From Elephas maximus indicus (Eukaryota; Chordata; Mammalia; Proboscidea; Elephantidae): a stretch of 64,000 nucleotides of DNA. Below the pieces are notes generated by a model. It was not told the origin of the DNA and did no database searches. It saw nothing but the letters and a program-made list of their open reading frames with translations. Made by a program: the position numbers and the translations under genes. The stretch lies in contig NC_064838.1 in NCBI RefSeq assembly GCF_024166365.1, positions 70,944,001 through 71,008,000 on the forward strand, in the 5' to 3' direction. Shown here in pieces: positions 35,095 to 64,000 of this stretch. Positions within the stretch are counted from its first letter, which is position 1. Every line of letters starts with the position of its first letter.

Positions 35095-36473
35095 ACAGTA
35101 CCACAGGAACAACAGTGATTGACTTGCAAAGCTTTGTATCTGTGCGGAAAATGCAAAACAGTACTACAGAAATACACAAAGCATGGTAAGCAGCAGTTTG
35201 CTGTAGTGGTCCAACAGGTACAAGCAAACGTTTTGGCTCAGCTAGGCAGTAGTCCATTTAAACCACATCCTGGGGCTGCAGCAGACCCAACCATACCTCC
35301 TGCGAGATCATAAAAGAGTGGGTCATTGAATGAAAAAGAAAACTCTTTGTGTTTTGCTCTTTTGTCCAAAGTCGCAAAGGACAGGGTCATGAGGGCAGAG
35401 GTTTCCCAACCAGATCTAGAATCACTGGGATGGCTTCCTTCCTTCCCCATCAATCATCCTGGATCCTTTTCTTATGATTTCAAAGTGAAATCAGCCTTTC
35501 TAAGAATGAGCACTTCCAGCCCTCACTTCTTTAAATATCAACAGAGAGGTTCCTTCCACCAAGGCTCGTTCCCTCATCCCCAGTTTGGCAAAGGACAACC
35601 ACTGGCTTATGATAAACAGGAGATGCATCCCCTCCATATAGGCATGTTGTCTCCTGTTCCTCTGCTATCCAGCATCAAATCACACAAGACAACACAGAAG
35701 GTGATTTTGTTCATTCCTTCTGGTGGCTGAGCAAAGCCATGATGGCACTGCCTTAAGGAGATCTTATCAGACGTTGGTGATGCCAAACAAGCCTGACCAT
35801 CGGTGCTTGGGCTGTTTGGGTAATGGCGGCCAACCTTTTTGCCTCTGTGTCTTTCTTGGGCCAGGGAGAGTATAAACTGTTTTCTGAACCAACAATAAGT
35901 CAAGAAAATAAATTTTCTTTGTGCTGTGTAGCTTTTCTATAAACAGCCTTCGTTTGCAATAGTGGTCTCCTCAAACAGTTTGCTCAACCCTCATCCATCC
36001 CACAGAGTCCTAAGCTTTTACCAATATAACTCTGCCTTTTTGATCTTTTAAGAAAAACTTCCTTACTACAGTATAAGCACTAAATCGCTACAGAAGTCTA
36101 TATCAAATTAAACTTAATCAGTGATTTCCCTTACTAAGAGAAAATTACTAACAGCCCCATTTAACCAGGGGAGAAAAAAAAATTGCCCAAAAAAAGGGAA
36201 CAATTTGTCAATTCTACAGTTTTGGGTTAGCATTTGGCAAATAATTTCCAAAAAAGTATCCATTTAAAAATACTTTCTTTAATATTATACATCAGGCACA
36301 ACATTTTTCATATATTTGTTTTTCTTATAATATTTCAAATGCATAAAATGTTGCTATTCATAGGATCCTCAGGTGTCGGGTGCTTTATCAGGTAAGAAAC
36401 TAAATAATTTCAGGTTTGTGACCTTCCTCTAAAAACCTTTGACACAGTAAAGGTTGGAATGTGACTCAGCATC

Positions 36474-62331
<25,858 letters not shown>

Positions 62332-64000
62332 TTATTTCTCTGATAAAAGGAACCATGCCCCTAAGGTAAAGAGGACCAATACTGATGGTGGCCCAGCAAA
62401 TGAAAGCTTTCTAAGGTGGGTGAAGTAACGGGTGACACCAGGTGAAAGCAGGCCGTGGGAATAGTCACTGAGCCCTTTCTTTTTTCCAAAGGACTAATCA
62501 CTGTTTGATAATTCCTAATCAAGCCAAAGCTAGTATCTTCAACTAAGCTGGAAGTCAGCTTTGACCACTCCCCTTAGTATTGTTGAAAGGGGCATTAAGT
62601 AAAAACAATACGTGCTGTAACACCAAGGTGTAAGCACTTCCAAGAAGACAGCTCATGCTAAGTCAGAGTAACTTCTGAGGCAGAAGTGGTTCTAAGGATT
62701 TAGAAGCCCTATTAAATCACTTTTTCTCCCTAAAGTAATTAAGACCAGTAATGTCAATATTTGAACTGACAGTTTTTGCCAAATAAAGTTACTTTCTACT
62801 ATCCTAGTATTTTCAAATTTACAAAGCTAAATACGATTTTAGTACTATTACCAAAAAATTGCCTTCCTTATCCTTAAAATCAATGATGATGACAAAAGAG
62901 CTCTGTACTGACAGACCCTATCTGATCGTCAGGAACTACTTTACTCCAGAATTTGCCTATAATCTTCCAACACTGCAATTATTAATTTATTATCCAACAA
63001 CTTGATATATTACTTTTAATACTCAGTAATGTTCCAGGTCTTTAAAATAAAAATCTCATTTTGTTAAAGAAAAGTAATTTTCATAAGAAAACGTTTAATG
63101 TACACGAAATTGTTCTACATGCCACTTTAGTACTTAACTAGGGTAATAAAAAAGGGTTATTCCTATTTAATTCTTATTTAATCTTATAATGTATACATAG
63201 TGTGCTTTATGGTCTATAAAATGACATAGCTTTTATCTAAAGATAAAAAATAAAATTTTATTGCAGGGAGTCCCAAAGGGGATTTTCAAATTCTTTTCTG
63301 CACACTTTCTGGTTTATTTAACTGGGTCCAGTCTGAAGGAGCGTGTAGGTCCGTGAATTACATTCTTCTCCAATTTTGTACAATGGGACAGGGAAAGGGA
63401 GGTGGCTGTTTAGACTTCTAGTGAGCAATGTCCTTTTTAGTGACTCACTCATGAGTTTTTTTTTTTTTTTCATGAGTTTAAAGTGCACAGGGAATGAACA
63501 GACCAAGAGAGAAGAAAGGACATGAAGATGTGAGTGCTAGTCAGAGATGTCTGAATCTGTTATTTTTCTTGAGCTATCTTAAGACCACGGCTTGAAACGG
63601 ATTCTTTTTATCCAATGCACCCTTATTATAATTGCTGAGGCTAAGCTGCGAAACGTCATGGAACATGGAGCTAAGCTGTATCAAAGAACTCCCATAAACC
63701 CAATTTGAGAATAATATTTTCTTGTGCATGCTAAAGTAACAATATTTTATTTCTGTTCAAGTAGCTTGTTAAAAGGTATTTGCTATAATAACCTCATCGC
63801 AACAACAATTAAATCAGGCTATGTCTCCAGCTTTAGTTTACTTGAACAGGAGGGTCAGTACCAAGACAGTCCACGAGTGCTTTCCAGTCATTGCTAGGTT
63901 CCTGGCAAAGTCTGCCTTACGTCTTCCTAATGTGTGGCATTTCTGTCAACAACAAAACAGCCTCTATAAAGACCTCCAGTCCAGACCCGTTTTGCTCAGC

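Larger units (their letters stand above)
34415..36473 (-). other. MAGI1: Probable 3' UTR of the long MAGI1 mRNA
   Basis: About 2 kb follow the stop codon with AT-rich, low-complexity sequence and no recognisable AfroSINE, L1 or MIR, unlike everything on its left. The first canonical AATAAA I find on the minus strand after the stop is at 34434-34439, so the transcript probably ends near 34410-34425. A run of A8-G12-C-A17 (sense strand) lies at 35057-35094. The end point is inferred; a longer UTR reaching toward 33900 cannot be excluded. Confidence 0.65.

Noticed and set aside
63923-63945. Possible 22-nt micro-exon on the minus strand (ttgacag|AAATGCCACACATT...GAAGAC|GTAAGG)
   Set aside because: Both splice signals are present, but the length breaks the reading frame and I cannot match the residues to MAGI1. 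It may be chance.

Overview
The window is nuclear DNA from a placental mammal, almost certainly an afrotherian and most likely an elephant. More than thirty copies or fragments of the tRNA-derived AfroSINE are present on both strands. They sit with matching RTE-type LINE fragments, a lineage-type L1 3' end, and the usual ancient mammalian repeats (L2, MIR, MER5A, MER20). The species is inferred from repeats only.

One gene is recognisable: the 3' part of MAGI1 (membrane-associated guanylate kinase, WW and PDZ domain containing 1) on the minus strand. Nine coding exons run from 62303 down to 36474 and encode about 656 C-terminal residues: the 4th, 5th and 6th PDZ domains, their linkers, and a long Arg/Ser/Glu-rich tail. 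Every exon boundary has AG/GT signals and the reading phases add up exactly. The 5' part of the gene (PDZ1, guanylate-kinase, WW domains, PDZ2-3) lies beyond the right edge. The penultimate exon can also be read through its donor into a short C-terminus ending at 41261, so two C-terminal forms are encoded. The 3' UTR of the long form runs from 36473 to about 34415, with an AATAAA signal at 34434-34439.

Layout: 1-34400 is intergenic, downstream of MAGI1. I found no supported gene there. It is a mosaic of retrotransposons, including a nested stack at 17758-20120 (an RTE with a twin-priming-like inversion, broken by an L1 5'UTR-only insertion and an AfroSINE) and a 76-bp tandem repeat with hairpins at 24186-24545. 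34400-64000 is MAGI1. Its introns carry further AfroSINEs, a ~50-bp minisatellite (39903-40110), a ~125-140 bp-arm inverted repeat (48826-49232) and an L1 3' end (58010-58940).

MAGI1 is a tight-junction and adherens-junction scaffold; the three PDZ domains here each keep a GFGF carboxylate loop and the class-I histidine. I saw no sign of a new multi-gene system. The points most worth a second look are alternative C-terminus choice, a NAGNAG acceptor with a poor pyrimidine tract, the intronic hairpin, and the nested RTE/L1/SINE structure. Repeat boundaries were set by eye and may be off by about 5-20 bases.
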